From: Tenuifilum sp040752515
GTDB taxonomy: Bacteria; Bacteroidota; Bacteroidia; Bacteroidales; Tenuifilaceae
Length of the DNA: 64,000 nucleotides
Assembly (NCBI GenBank): GCA_040752515.1
Contig: JBFMGQ010000007.1
Coordinates: forward strand, 57,278 to 121,277
Reading direction: 5' to 3'
Under the pieces are notes generated by a model, which was not told the origin of the DNA, made no database searches, and saw only the letters and a program-made list of their open reading frames with translations. How positions within the stretch are numbered: the stretch's first letter is position 1; each line of letters starts with the position of its first letter. A program made the position numbers and the translations under genes. This document shows positions 33,953 through 43,367 of this stretch, piece after piece.

Positions 33953-33972
33953 GCAAAGCAACACCCTTTTTT
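33940..33972 (+). terminator. Intrinsic terminator after the HEPN/MNT pair
   Basis: Perfect 12-bp stem AAAAGGGTGTTG / CAACACCCTTTT (33940-33951, 33959-33970) with a 7-base loop, then T6. It contains the MNT stop codon and can also serve trpS, which converges from the right. Confidence 0.88.
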
Positions 33973-33983
33973 GATATTTCTTT

Positions 33984-34973
33984 TTAAAACTCTCGAAATC
34001 CAATAATGTGCCTTACATCACGAATGGTTTTTGAGGCGCTTTCGCGGGCTTTTTCAGCACCCATCCGGGCAACCTTCCGCAGGTAATCGTTGTCGGCAAG
34101 TATGGCTTCAATCCTTTCGCGGATTGGGGTAGTAAAGGTAATGATATCCTCGGCCAGTTGCTTTTTCATATCGCCATAGCGAATTTCGCAGGCGTTGTAT
34201 TTATCCTCGAAATACTGAAGGGTATCGGGACTCGATACGGCTTTCATTATGGTGAACAGGTTCTGAATGGCTTCGGGTTTGGGTTGGTAAGGCTGGGTTG
34301 GGCCCGAATCGGTAACGGCTTTCATTACCTTTTTTCGGATAGTTTCGGGGTCGTCGGAAAGGTAAATGGCATTACCTTCGGATTTCCCCATTTTGCCTGA
34401 TCCATCGAGGCCTGGAATTTTCACCAAATCTTCGCCAAAGTTGAATGCAACCGGTTCAGGGAAGTAATCAACCTTGTACATCCTGTTAAAACGGTTTGCA
34501 AAGGTTCGTGTCATTTCCAGGTGCTGCTCCTGGTCTTTGCCCACAGGCACCTTGGTTGCCTTATGAATGAGTATATCCGCAGCCATTAGGGTAGGGTAGG
34601 TAAGCAAACCAGCGTTTACGTTATCGGGTTGTTTACGAACCTTTTCCTTAAACGATGTGCATCGTTCAAGTTCGCCCTTGTAGGCGTTCATGTTAAGCAA
34701 GAGATATAGTTCCGGAATTTGAGGTATATCGCTTTGTATGTATAGTGTAGCTATTTCGGGGTCGAGGCCGCAGGCCAAATATTCAGCAAGTACCTGTTTT
34801 ACTGAACCGTGTAAATCTTCGGGGGTGGGGTGGGTGGTTAGCGAATGGTAATCGGCTATGAAAAAGAAACATTTGTTCTCGTGCTGCATGCGAACAAAGT
34901 TGCGCAATGCACCAAAATAGTTACCAAGGTGAAGTTTGCCGGTTGAACGAATTCCACTTAATACAATATCCAT
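33984..34973 (-). CDS. trpS: Tryptophanyl-tRNA synthetase
   Basis: Class I synthetase for tRNA-Trp. GIRSTGKLHLGNYFG near residues 7-21 carries the HIGH equivalent (HLGN). DGSGKMGKSEGN near 193-204 carries the KMSKS equivalent. YPTLMAADIL is the tryptophan-pocket region. 329 residues, normal bacterial length. Start ATG 34973. Confidence 0.97.
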   Translation of the reverse strand: MDIVLSGIRSTGKLHLGNYFGALRNFVRMQHENKCFFFIADYHSLTTHPTPEDLHGSVKQVLAEYLACGLDPEIATLYIQSDIPQIPELYLLLNMNAYKGELERCTSFKEKVRKQPDNVNAGLLTYPTLMAADILIHKATKVPVGKDQEQHLEMTRTFANRFNRMYKVDYFPEPVAFNFGEDLVKIPGLDGSGKMGKSEGNAIYLSDDPETIRKKVMKAVTDSGPTQPYQPKPEAIQNLFTIMKAVSSPDTLQYFEDKYNACEIRYGDMKKQLAEDIITFTTPIRERIEAILADNDYLRKVARMGAEKARESASKTIRDVRHIIGFREF

Positions 34974-35004
34974 CTTCCTAAATTTTTGGCAAAAATAACA
35001 TTTT

Positions 35005-36072
35005 TTAGGGTTTAATCAGCTTGGGTTTTCGTTTCAGGAAATCATTAAGCTTAACGGGCGAGTTCGATTGAGCCCATCGGTAGGTTAGCTCATATTGCTC
35101 CTTAAGATTGTTAAAGTTGAACATGGGGAAACTATAATTGTAATCGGGTACAAATACCCAGGTTTTACGCGCCAGTTCGGGGTAACGCTTATTCAGATGT
35201 TCGAGCCTGCGCCAAAAACCCATCGAGGTAAGCACATCGGGCGATAAGCCATTATTCCCTTTGGTTTTTAATTCGTAACCGAATGGTTTAAGCTCATCGG
35301 CAAGGGTCATATCAGCATCGCGCTTACGCGAAATTATTATTACCCGCTCAACGGGTTGTTGCCGGTACTTCTCAAAATCTATCAAAGCCTGAAAGGGAAC
35401 ACGGTCGTCGCCAATACCTCCATCGTAATAGGGAATATCGGGAATGGTTTTAATGCCGTTTATACGTGCAGGTGGAAAAACAAGAGGGTAGGCCGTTGAG
35501 GCCATTAAAACATCAATAAGGTTAAGTGTTGAATCGCTCTCACGGTTAATTTTTCGGTTGCAGAACCTGTAAGTCCCTTCGCTAAGGGGCGAAGGTCGCA
35601 GATTTACCACCGAAATGGCGGTTGGTATGGGCAAATCGGCTAAGGTTCGATACCCCAATTTGTTGACCACTATTTCCTGAAGCAGCTGGCGCAGGGGGTC
35701 ATTACTAACCGGTAAGCCTTTTTTGTCAACCTTGAAAATATTATCATTTTTGATATCGGCAAATATCTCGCGGTAATCTTTCCAGGTTAACTTTTTTGTA
35801 AGGATAGCATTTAGCATTACTGCATTCAGAGCACCAGAGCTTGCCCCTGAAATGAAAACAACATTGTTTAGCTCACCCCGCTCGTAAAGGCTCTGGAGCA
35901 GGGCTGCTTCCTGTGCAATTTTTGCTGCTGCACCTGTGATAATAATGGCTGTTCCCTCAGCGGCTTTTGTCTTTTCGGGAAACTCCCTGCTGCTAGGCCT
36001 CTTAGCCAGTGAGATGGCAACTACAGCCACCGAAAAAAATAATACCCCAAGGCCAATTTGTTTACGAGTCAT
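35005..36072 (-). CDS. Patatin-like phospholipase/acyl hydrolase
   Basis: 355 residues. N-terminal membrane anchor or uncleaved signal (IGLGVLFFSVAVVAISLA, residues 6-23). The nucleophile elbow GASSG (G-x-S-x-G) is near 76-80 in FISGASSGALNAVML, and the catalytic Asp in YYDGGIGDD near 215-223 gives the patatin Ser-Asp dyad. The oxyanion glycine-rich stretch that usually precedes it is poorly conserved (IIITGAAAKIAQEA). Substrate unknown, likely lipid acyl esters facing the periplasm. Confidence 0.82.
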   Translation of the reverse strand: MTRKQIGLGVLFFSVAVVAISLAKRPSSREFPEKTKAAEGTAIIITGAAAKIAQEAALLQSLYERGELNNVVFISGASSGALNAVMLNAILTKKLTWKDYREIFADIKNDNIFKVDKKGLPVSNDPLRQLLQEIVVNKLGYRTLADLPIPTAISVVNLRPSPLSEGTYRFCNRKINRESDSTLNLIDVLMASTAYPLVFPPARINGIKTIPDIPYYDGGIGDDRVPFQALIDFEKYRQQPVERVIIISRKRDADMTLADELKPFGYELKTKGNNGLSPDVLTSMGFWRRLEHLNKRYPELARKTWVFVPDYNYSFPMFNFNNLKEQYELTYRWAQSNSPVKLNDFLKRKPKLIKP

Positions 36073-36212
36073 GGTTCCATTTCATATAAACGATTGCCAA
36101 GTTACGCGAGTTTTGTGTAAACTTCTGTTTATTAAGGTTAAATAGAACAAAAACCCATTGCGAAAATTAAACTTTTAACATATTGAACTTGAATTGATAT
36201 TCAATTTTTAGT

Positions 36213-36220
36213 TAGATTTG
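36213..36220 (+). promoter_or_regulatory. Putative -7 box of the universal stress protein gene
   Basis: TAGATTTG fits TAnnTTTG; a CTTG lies 21 bp upstream. 23 bp before ATG 36243. Confidence 0.45.
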
Positions 36221-36242
36221 CTTGAAACCAACTTCTGTTGCC

Positions 36243-37106
36243 ATGAAGCATATTATTGTGCCTGTCGATTTTTCAAAGGAATCGTTAAACGGTTTAAGAT
36301 TGGCAATAATCTTTGCCAATAGATTCGATAGCGTGGTTCAAATGGTGCATGTTCAAAAATACCCAACCGATTTAACCCCCGGGCAGTTTGAGGAGGAGTA
36401 TAAAAAGATAGAGAAGAAATTTGAGGCCTTGGTCGAGGAGTATTCTACCAAAATGGCCAACAGCGCCAATCTCACCTATATCATCAAAAAGGGTAAGATT
36501 TACCGCGAGGTGGTTAACCAGGCACATGCCTTTGAGGAGTCCGCCATAATATGCTCAACCCATGGGGCTTCGGGATTCGAAGAGTTTTTTATAGGGAGCA
36601 ATGCTTTTCGCATTATTTCGGCTACTCAATGCCCCGTAATAACCATTCGGCATGGGGCAATGCCAAGGGATATCCAAAAAATCATCTTACCCATTGATGT
36701 TACCGCCGATACCCGTCAAAAAGTTCCCATTACCACTGAAATTGCTAAGGTTTTTAATGCTGAGGTGCACGTAATTGCTGTGGCTACCATGCAAACCGAT
36801 GAGATTGACCTGAAGCTCAATGCCTACACCAAGCAGGTTTGCACTTACCTGAAAGAGCATGAGGTGCGTTTCCAAAAGGCAAGTCTGCGAGGCGATAGTA
36901 TCACCGATATCACCATTGAGTATGCCTTGGATGTTAACGCCGACCTGATAAGCATTATGACAGAGCAAAACATTGCCCTTAGCGATTTTGTTCTGGGAAG
37001 CCAAGCCCAACAGATGCTTAGCAAAAGCCCAATACCGGTGCTTAGTGTTACGCCTAAGGAAATCTTCATCATGGGCAGCTTCAAAACCTACGGAAGTGGC
37101 TACTAA
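36243..37106 (+). CDS. Tandem universal stress protein (UspA family)
   Basis: 287 residues from ATG 36243 (a TTG at 36222 in frame adds seven non-conserved residues). Two Usp folds: first MKHIIVPVDFSKESLNGLRLA to CPVITIRHG, second beginning IQKIILPIDVTADTRQKV and ending SPIPVLSVTP. The ATP-binding G-x2-G-x9-G(S/T) motif is recognisable in STHGASGFEEFFIGSNA of the first domain, less so in the second (LSDFVLGSQAQ). Such proteins help survive stress and starvation; specific role unknown. Confidence 0.88.
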   Translation: MKHIIVPVDFSKESLNGLRLAIIFANRFDSVVQMVHVQKYPTDLTPGQFEEEYKKIEKKFEALVEEYSTKMANSANLTYIIKKGKIYREVVNQAHAFEESAIICSTHGASGFEEFFIGSNAFRIISATQCPVITIRHGAMPRDIQKIILPIDVTADTRQKVPITTEIAKVFNAEVHVIAVATMQTDEIDLKLNAYTKQVCTYLKEHEVRFQKASLRGDSITDITIEYALDVNADLISIMTEQNIALSDFVLGSQAQQMLSKSPIPVLSVTPKEIFIMGSFKTYGSGY

Positions 37107-37110
37107 TACA

Positions 37111-38598
37111 TTACCTTGAAATTTTTATGAGGAATACTTTACCGCTCGGGGTTACAACCGAGTCGGTAGGGGTTATATGGTAACCTACCAGCTTGCCCCA
37201 ATCAATGGATTTCGATTTTAACATCGTTGCCCTTGAGGCGACTTTAGGGTATGATATACAGTTAGTGTAAACCTGGTAACCCTTTGCTAATAGGCTATCG
37301 GTAATAGCCACAATGTTTTGTGATTGAATAGTATCTTCCTTAACTATTAAAGGTTTTTGAAGTTGATAGTATTCGAGCCGGTTGATAACCTTAGAGGCAT
37401 CGGTTAGGATATAGGCTTTCTTTTCTGTGGGGTATTTTTCAATTGATTTTAAAACCAAATCGGAACTATCGGCAGGGAAAAACCTTTGAGGTAAAATCCC
37501 AAACGATATATTCCATACAGTTACCGAAATAGCCAACCATATAGCAGTGCTACGATTTGATACCATACCCGATACCACTACAGTTGCCAAAAAAGGAACC
37601 ATTGCCATAAACTCGGCATTTCCACCCGCAAAAAATGCAAACCCAACCTGCAAGAGTAATGCCCATAGGTGAATCGTTTGAAACCTTTCTATCCTAAACG
37701 GTTTTTTATGCCTAAACAGTTTTAATAAAAATACAATCGTTGCTAAACCTGATACTACAAGAGGAACCCACCATACCCACGATTGTGTTAGAATAAAAAG
37801 GATATACCCATGTATTTGGATAAAAGCTCTAAAAAGGTTAATAATTCCAATCCAGAGAATATTTAAATTCAGTTCAATTGAAGCATTCCCGGTGCAGTAG
37901 TCATGAAATACGAAGTGGAAAAAGGAGTTAATATTAATGGTGGTACCCTCCGATTCCATGGCAAGAATATAAGCTATTGGAACCATTACTGCTGGAACAA
38001 GGAATAGCAGTGGTTTATAGTTTTTACGATTTAATGCCGATATTGATGCGACAGCAAGAGCAAGCCACCAAAAAAACATTACCTGATGGTAAAGGCAGGC
38101 CAAAGCTGCCAGGAGCCCTGACCAAATCATGGACGATGATTTTGGGATGTATTCGGTTTTTAGGTAAAAGTAGCTTGCACCAACCGATAGCATAATCGGA
38201 ATGATATAGGTTTCATTATCTATTGCGAACCTAAGAAACCCCCAGCTTAAACCGGCTACGATTGTAAAGGCCGTGGTTTGTAACGCATCAACCCCTATAA
38301 GTCGGAGTAATCTGAAAAATATAAAAGCTGTAATTGAAGCACATAGGGCATTCAACAATTTAAGCAGATAAATAGTTTCGGCATTTGGGAGTAAAGTATG
38401 GATTAGCTGTACCCAGTAAAACCCTGTGATGCTGTAAAGTAAGTGATGCGGTCGAAGTAAGGAGTTCCCATTTACAATATCGGCAGCGTATCCCCAGCCG
38501 TCCGTAGTACTTGTACCTGAAATCCCAAGTAGGTAAGCTGTGAGCAACAGCAAACCAGTAAGTACTGCACCCCATTTCTCAAAAATCTTTTCAATCAT
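37111..38598 (-). CDS. Polytopic membrane protein, GT-C glycosyltransferase-like
   Basis: About 495 residues, ten to eleven predicted membrane segments and a soluble C-terminal domain of about 100 residues. ATG 38598 (MIEKIFEKW) is preferred to the TTG at 38616. After the first membrane helix lies GTSTTDGWGYAADIVNGNSLL, with an Asp in the place where GT-C lipid-linked glycosyltransferases carry a catalytic acid. The overall layout is that of ArnT/PMT-like enzymes or of uncharacterised Bacteroidota membrane proteins. Function not established. Confidence 0.65.
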   Translation of the reverse strand: MIEKIFEKWGAVLTGLLLLTAYLLGISGTSTTDGWGYAADIVNGNSLLRPHHLLYSITGFYWVQLIHTLLPNAETIYLLKLLNALCASITAFIFFRLLRLIGVDALQTTAFTIVAGLSWGFLRFAIDNETYIIPIMLSVGASYFYLKTEYIPKSSSMIWSGLLAALACLYHQVMFFWWLALAVASISALNRKNYKPLLFLVPAVMVPIAYILAMESEGTTININSFFHFVFHDYCTGNASIELNLNILWIGIINLFRAFIQIHGYILFILTQSWVWWVPLVVSGLATIVFLLKLFRHKKPFRIERFQTIHLWALLLQVGFAFFAGGNAEFMAMVPFLATVVVSGMVSNRSTAIWLAISVTVWNISFGILPQRFFPADSSDLVLKSIEKYPTEKKAYILTDASKVINRLEYYQLQKPLIVKEDTIQSQNIVAITDSLLAKGYQVYTNCISYPKVASRATMLKSKSIDWGKLVGYHITPTDSVVTPSGKVFLIKISR

Positions 38599-38642
38599 GC
38601 AAACGAAATCGACCAAGGTTAATGAAATCCGATAAAAGTTAC

Positions 38643-38650
38643 TATTTTTG
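38643..38650 (+). promoter_or_regulatory. Putative -7 box of asnS-rpoN
   Basis: TATTTTTG fits TAnnTTTG, 55 bp before the asnS ATG. No clear -33 element. Confidence 0.35.
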
Positions 38651-38704
38651 TCTGGTTAAAACCAAATGTAAAAGTATTGTTTTTGAGTAACATATCATAC
38701 AGGC

Positions 38705-40102
38705 ATGAGAAATAGTGAAAGGACAAAAGTAAAGTTACTGCTCGATAGCGGAGTTATTGGCACCGAGGTTGCCGCAATGGGATGGGTTAGAACCAAACGC
38801 GGAAATAAGAACGTAGCCTTTGTTGCGTTAAACGATGGCTCAACCATTCATAATATACAGGTGGTATTTGATATGACTCGTTTTACCGAGGAGCAGCTCA
38901 AGGGGGTTACCACTGGTGCATGTATTGCCGTAAGGGGATTGCTGGTTGAGTCGCCAGGGTCGGGTCAGCGCGTCGAGATTCAGGCTAACTACCTTGAAGT
39001 TTTGGGCGAAGCCGATGCCACTACTTACCCGCTCCAGAAAAAAGGGCATAGCATGGAGTTCTTGCGTGAGATTGCTCACCTTCGCCCCCGAACCAATACC
39101 TTTGGAGCGGTTCTTCGCATCAGGCATGCCATGGCCTACGCCATCCATAAGTACTTTAACGATAAAGGCTTCTTTTACATTCATTCACCCATTATTACAG
39201 GCTCCGATGCCGAAGGGGCTGGTGCTATGTTCCGGGTAACCACGCTTGATTTGGAAAATCTTCCACGCACCGAAGAAGGGAAAATTGACTGGAGTGAGGA
39301 TTTCTTTGGTAAGGAGGCTAAGCTAACCGTTTCGGGTCAGCTGGAAGCGGAGCTGGGCACATTGGCCCTTTCGGAGGTTTACACCTTTGGGCCTACCTTC
39401 CGTGCCGAGAATTCAAATACACCCCGCCACCTGGCTGAGTTCTGGATGATTGAGCCCGAAATGGCATTCTACGACATTCAGGATAACATGGATTTGGCCG
39501 AGGATTTCCTTAAATATCTTATTAAATATGCCCTTGAGCATTGTGCCGACGATTTGGAGTTTCTCAACAAGATGTACGATAATGAGCTTATCGACCGGCT
39601 TAAGTTTGTCATTGATAACCCATTCGAAAGATTAACCTACACAAAAGCTATTGAAATACTTGAGGCTGCAAATCAAAAGTGGGAATTCCCTGTGTTCTGG
39701 GGTGCCGACTTGCAGTCGGAGCATGAACGTTACCTGGTGGAGAAACACTTTAAGAAACCCGTTATACTTACCGATTATCCTAAGGAAATCAAGGCATTTT
39801 ACATGAAGCAGAACGACGATGGCAAAACCGTTCGTGCCATGGATGTGCTTTTCCCAAAAATTGGTGAGATAATTGGCGGTTCGCAGCGCGAGGAGGTTTA
39901 CGATAAACTGCTTAACCGTATCCACGAATTGCATATCCCGGAAAAAGATGTTTGGTGGTACCTGGAAACCCGCAAGTTTGGTTCTGCGCCCCACAGTGGT
40001 TTTGGCTTAGGCTTTGAACGCTTACTGCTTTTCGTAACCGGTATGACCAACATTCGTGATGTGATACCATTCCCCCGTACACCCAAGAACTGCGAATTCT
40101 AA
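38705..40102 (+). CDS. asnS: Asparaginyl-tRNA synthetase
   Basis: Class IIb synthetase. OB-fold anticodon domain at about residues 15-115 (AAMGWVRTKRGNKNVAFVALNDGS), class II motif 2 FRAENSNTPRHLAEFWMIEPEM, and motif 3 GFGLGFERLLLFVTGMTNIRDVIPFPRT at the C-terminus. The VSGQLEAELGTLALSEVYTFGPTFRAENS context distinguishes AsnRS from AspRS. 465 residues. rpoN follows after 6 bp. Confidence 0.96.
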   Translation: MRNSERTKVKLLLDSGVIGTEVAAMGWVRTKRGNKNVAFVALNDGSTIHNIQVVFDMTRFTEEQLKGVTTGACIAVRGLLVESPGSGQRVEIQANYLEVLGEADATTYPLQKKGHSMEFLREIAHLRPRTNTFGAVLRIRHAMAYAIHKYFNDKGFFYIHSPIITGSDAEGAGAMFRVTTLDLENLPRTEEGKIDWSEDFFGKEAKLTVSGQLEAELGTLALSEVYTFGPTFRAENSNTPRHLAEFWMIEPEMAFYDIQDNMDLAEDFLKYLIKYALEHCADDLEFLNKMYDNELIDRLKFVIDNPFERLTYTKAIEILEAANQKWEFPVFWGADLQSEHERYLVEKHFKKPVILTDYPKEIKAFYMKQNDDGKTVRAMDVLFPKIGEIIGGSQREEVYDKLLNRIHELHIPEKDVWWYLETRKFGSAPHSGFGLGFERLLLFVTGMTNIRDVIPFPRTPKNCEF

Positions 40103-40108
40103 AAGGCT

Positions 40109-41566
40109 ATGCTCAAGCAGCGATTACAGCAAAAACTTCTTCAGAAGTTATCGCCACAGCAAATCCAAATGATTAAGCTGTTGGAGATTCCTACCATGTT
40201 GCTTGAGCAGCGTATTAAAAAGGAGCTGGAGGAGAATCCTATTCTTGAGGAGGTAGATCAATCGGAACCTCAAGCAGAACCCGAACTCGTCCTACCTGAC
40301 GACAACAAGGAAGGTAACGATGATGAGTTCTCGCTTGAGGATTACATGAACGATGACGATATCCCCTCGTACAAGCTTTACTCCAATAACACATCGTACG
40401 ATGATAAGCGGGAGGAGATTCCTTTTTCCACCGGTATCTCGTTCCACGAACATCTTGAGAACCAGCTCGGCATGGCCGACCTCACCGAGCGTGAAAAACA
40501 ACTTGGACTTTACCTCATTGGGAATATTGATGAGGACGGATATATTCGCCGGAAACTATCTGCTATAGCCGACGATATAGCATTCTCGTTAGGAATCGAA
40601 ACCGATGAGGATGAACTGGAACGAATACTTTATTTGATTCAGGAGTTCGACCCCCCAGGAGTTGGTGCCCGCGACCTACAGGAGTGCTTGCTTATTCAAA
40701 TCAAGGCAAAAGAGCAGCAAAACGAAATTACTCAAACTGCTTATAAAATTCTTAAATATCACTTCGACGAGTTCATCAAGAAGCATTACGATAAGATAGC
40801 CTCAAAGCTCAACCTGTCCGACGAAAAGCTTAAGCTGGCTATAGATGAAATTTTAAAGTTAAATCCTAAGCCCGGTGGGAGTTTTACCGACCCTTACGAC
40901 CAGTCGGCCCAACATATCATACCCGATTTTATTCTCGATTACGAGGATGGAGAGTTTAGGTTAAGCCTCAATTCCCACAATGTCCCTGAACTGCGCATCA
41001 GCAAGGAATACGCCGATATGCTTGAGTCGTATGCCTATAACAAGGAGTTCAGTTCCAGTCAGGAGCGCGAGGCAATTGCCTTTGTGAAGCAAAAGATTGA
41101 GTCGGCCAAGTGGTTTATCGATGCGCTGAAACAGCGCCAGAATACCTTATTAACAACCATGCAGGCCATACTTGATTACCAAAAGGAATACTTTCGCGAT
41201 GGCGATGAGAGCAAGCTCAAACCCATGATTCTGAAAGATATTGCTGAGGCGACCGGCCTCGATATTTCAACCATTTCGCGCGTTGCAAATAGCAAATACA
41301 TCCAAACCCATTTCGGGATATTTCCGCTAAAGCACTTCTTTAGCGAGGGCATGCAAACCGATTCGGGCGAAGAGGTTTCGACACGCGAAATTAAGAAAAT
41401 ACTGACCGACTGTGTCGATAACGAGGATAAACGCAATCCCCTTACCGATGAGGAACTTATGGAGATACTCAAAGGCAAGGGCTATCCGATTGCTCGTAGA
41501 ACTGTTGCAAAATACCGCGAACAGTTAGGGATACCCGTTGCCCGCTTAAGAAAAGAACTTAATTAA
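40109..41566 (+). CDS. rpoN: RNA polymerase sigma-54 factor
   Basis: 485 residues. Region I (LQQKLLQKLSPQQIQMIKLLEIPTMLLEQRI) is followed by an acidic region II (about residues 50-90), then the core-binding domain (YLIGNIDEDGYIRR, EFDPPGVGARDLQECLLIQ), the helix-turn-helix (DISTISRVANSKYIQT) and the RpoN box ARRTVAKYREQLGIP near residues 463-477. Needs an AAA+ activator, none of which is in the window. Co-transcribed with asnS. Confidence 0.97.
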   Translation: MLKQRLQQKLLQKLSPQQIQMIKLLEIPTMLLEQRIKKELEENPILEEVDQSEPQAEPELVLPDDNKEGNDDEFSLEDYMNDDDIPSYKLYSNNTSYDDKREEIPFSTGISFHEHLENQLGMADLTEREKQLGLYLIGNIDEDGYIRRKLSAIADDIAFSLGIETDEDELERILYLIQEFDPPGVGARDLQECLLIQIKAKEQQNEITQTAYKILKYHFDEFIKKHYDKIASKLNLSDEKLKLAIDEILKLNPKPGGSFTDPYDQSAQHIIPDFILDYEDGEFRLSLNSHNVPELRISKEYADMLESYAYNKEFSSSQEREAIAFVKQKIESAKWFIDALKQRQNTLLTTMQAILDYQKEYFRDGDESKLKPMILKDIAEATGLDISTISRVANSKYIQTHFGIFPLKHFFSEGMQTDSGEEVSTREIKKILTDCVDNEDKRNPLTDEELMEILKGKGYPIARRTVAKYREQLGIPVARLRKELN

Positions 41567-41580
41567 ATACCTAACCCCAA

Positions 41581-42186
41581 ATGCTTAAAAAGATATCGCT
41601 TTTGCTTTCAGTAATTCTTCACCCTATACTTGCAACTACCTACATTTTCATTGTTATCTTTTCGTCTAATTCATTTGTTGCCTTTCTACCCATAAAGTAT
41701 AAGTTGATGCTCACGGTATTTGTGACCATCAATACAGTTATTTTACCTTTGCTTTTGCTCGTATTGCTTCGTAGGCTTAACATAGTTCACGATTATAAGT
41801 TAAGAAGTAACAGGGAAAGGATTTTCCCTTTAGCCATTTCAATACTACCTTTCCTATTTACAATTTTTCTTTTCACAAGGTTACAGGTACCTATTGTGTT
41901 GGTCAAAATACTACAGGCTGGTATATACATTTTAATGGTTTCAGCTGTCATTTCGTATTTCTGGAAGATAAGCCTTCACCTAACTGGAATGGGAGGCATC
42001 ACGGGTTTCCTTTTAGCCTCGGCATTGCAGGGAAATCAATCGGCAGTTCCAATATTTACCGTGAGCATAGTTCTTTCAGGCTTCTTGGCATCGGCGCGTC
42101 TTATCAAAGGCGAACATAATCCGGCACAGGTTTACGCCGGATTTCTTGTTGGATTTACCCTTGTCTTCCTTTTATTTATTAAATAG
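41581..42186 (+). CDS. PAP2-like membrane protein
   Basis: 201 residues, six predicted membrane segments. The C-terminal half has ISLHLTGMGGITGFLLA and SARLIKGEHNPAQVYAGFLVG, which resemble motifs 2 and 3 of PAP2 phosphatases (xSxH and SR-x5-H-x3-D) but with Gln in place of the last Asp, so catalysis is uncertain. No cleavable signal. 14 bp after rpoN, so likely the last gene of that operon. Confidence 0.6.
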   Translation: MLKKISLLLSVILHPILATTYIFIVIFSSNSFVAFLPIKYKLMLTVFVTINTVILPLLLLVLLRRLNIVHDYKLRSNRERIFPLAISILPFLFTIFLFTRLQVPIVLVKILQAGIYILMVSAVISYFWKISLHLTGMGGITGFLLASALQGNQSAVPIFTVSIVLSGFLASARLIKGEHNPAQVYAGFLVGFTLVFLLFIK

Positions 42187-42229
42187 TTTGATTCCCCACT
42201 CAAACTTGAAACCCTTTATCGCCGATGGG
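42187..42229. other. Short spacer before hairpin repeat copy A
   Basis: The 311-bp gap between the PAP2-like gene and the M23 gene consists of this spacer, the 172-bp hairpin repeat, and a promoter region (42402-42497). No gene. Confidence 0.3.
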
Positions 42230-42401
42230 TTTAACCCAAATTCGTCAATTGATTTTTTCAATTGACGAATCGACTAACAAAATCTAATCATTCCGAACGT
42301 TCGGAATGTAAGATTTTGATAAGTCAGGTTTACCCCGATAGGTCAATAGAAACAAGTTGTTTAAATGTTTTTTGTGTTTCTATTGACTAATCTCGGCTTA
42401 A
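42230..42401. repeat. Three-hairpin dispersed repeat, copy A (172 bp)
   Basis: Three strong hairpins in a row. H1: 13-bp stem ATTCGTCAATTGA with its complement (42240-42270). H2: CAAAATCT/AGATTTTG enclosing a 20-bp palindrome CATTCCGAACGTTCGGAATG (42278-42319). H3: 13-bp stem GTCAATAGAAACA / TGTTTCTATTGAC (42342-42386). Ends read TTTAACCC and GGCTTAAA, short imperfect inverted termini. A second copy with compensating stems is at 49720-49892. No coding potential. Confidence 0.85.
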
Positions 42402-42462
42402 ACTTTCTTGTTGTGCTCTCTCAACAAAAAGATACATCCAAACAACTAATTACTCATTTTGT

Positions 42463-42470
42463 TATCTTTG
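42463..42470 (+). promoter_or_regulatory. Putative -7 box of the M23-dxr-rseP-tatA-mltD operon
   Basis: TATCTTTG, 27 bp before the GTG at 42498 and 60 bp after repeat copy A. -33 element not evident. Confidence 0.45.
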
Positions 42471-42497
42471 TATTCTTAGAATTTAAACGTTAAACGC

Positions 42498-43358
42498 GTG
42501 GCAACAAAGAAAAAGATTAAAATATTCAAGAACCTGTGGAATAAGTACAGGTTGAGCATCTATAATGAGGAAACCTACGAAGAGGTTTGGCAGCTTCGTC
42601 TTTCGCGGATGAATGTAATAGTTTTTTTTGGTGGTTTTTCCATAGTGCTTGTAGCATTAGTGAGTATTCTTATTGCGTTTACCCCCCTCAGGGAGTTCAT
42701 CCCGGGTTACCCCGATAGCCAAACCCGCAAGGGATACGTGAAAAATGCCCTAAAAGTTGATTCACTCGAAAGAGTAGTTGCCCAATGGCAGCGATATTAT
42801 GAGGATATCAATATTCTCCTTAATGGCGGTGAACCATTAACCGTTCGTGAAACCACTACCGATAGTGTAAAACGAACATCAAGGGTAGAACTCTCTCGTT
42901 CGGAAGAAGATTCTTTACTCCGCCTACAAATTGAGTCGGACGAAATGTTTAACCTTTCAGTGGGAACAAACACCAATAGTAAGAGCAATATCCCATTTTT
43001 TATTCCGCCGGTCAAGGGAATAGTTACCAACAAGTATAACCCATCGAAGAACCATTACGGTATCGATTTGGTAGCCGGCCCTAACGAGGGTGTCCTTGCC
43101 ATTGCAAAGGGAACAGTGATTTTATCAACCTGGTCTTTGGAAACCGGATATACTATTACCATTCAACACGAGGAAGGATTCCTTTCGGTTTACAAGCATA
43201 ATAGTAAACTTTTGAAAAGGCAGGGTGAATTTGTAAATGCAGGCGATGTTATAGCAATTGTTGGTAATTCTGGTGAACTTACTACCGGGCCACACCTTCA
43301 TTTTGAGCTGTGGCATCATGGTGCAAGCGTTGACCCCGCTAAGTTTATCAAATTTTAG
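42498..43358 (+). CDS. M23-family metallopeptidase (LytM-like), membrane-anchored
   Basis: 286 residues from GTG 42498. Short basic cytoplasmic N-terminus, one membrane segment (VIVFFGGFSIVLVALVSILIAF, about 38-59), periplasmic linker, then an M23 domain from about residue 165: NHYGIDLVA (H-x3-D zinc ligands) and GPHLHFELW (HxH). Cleaves peptidoglycan cross-links or acts as an activator of cell-wall hydrolases. First gene of an envelope operon; dxr follows after 9 bp. Confidence 0.88.
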   Translation: MATKKKIKIFKNLWNKYRLSIYNEETYEEVWQLRLSRMNVIVFFGGFSIVLVALVSILIAFTPLREFIPGYPDSQTRKGYVKNALKVDSLERVVAQWQRYYEDINILLNGGEPLTVRETTTDSVKRTSRVELSRSEEDSLLRLQIESDEMFNLSVGTNTNSKSNIPFFIPPVKGIVTNKYNPSKNHYGIDLVAGPNEGVLAIAKGTVILSTWSLETGYTITIQHEEGFLSVYKHNSKLLKRQGEFVNAGDVIAIVGNSGELTTGPHLHFELWHHGASVDPAKFIKF

Positions 43359-43367
43359 TTTTCCGGT

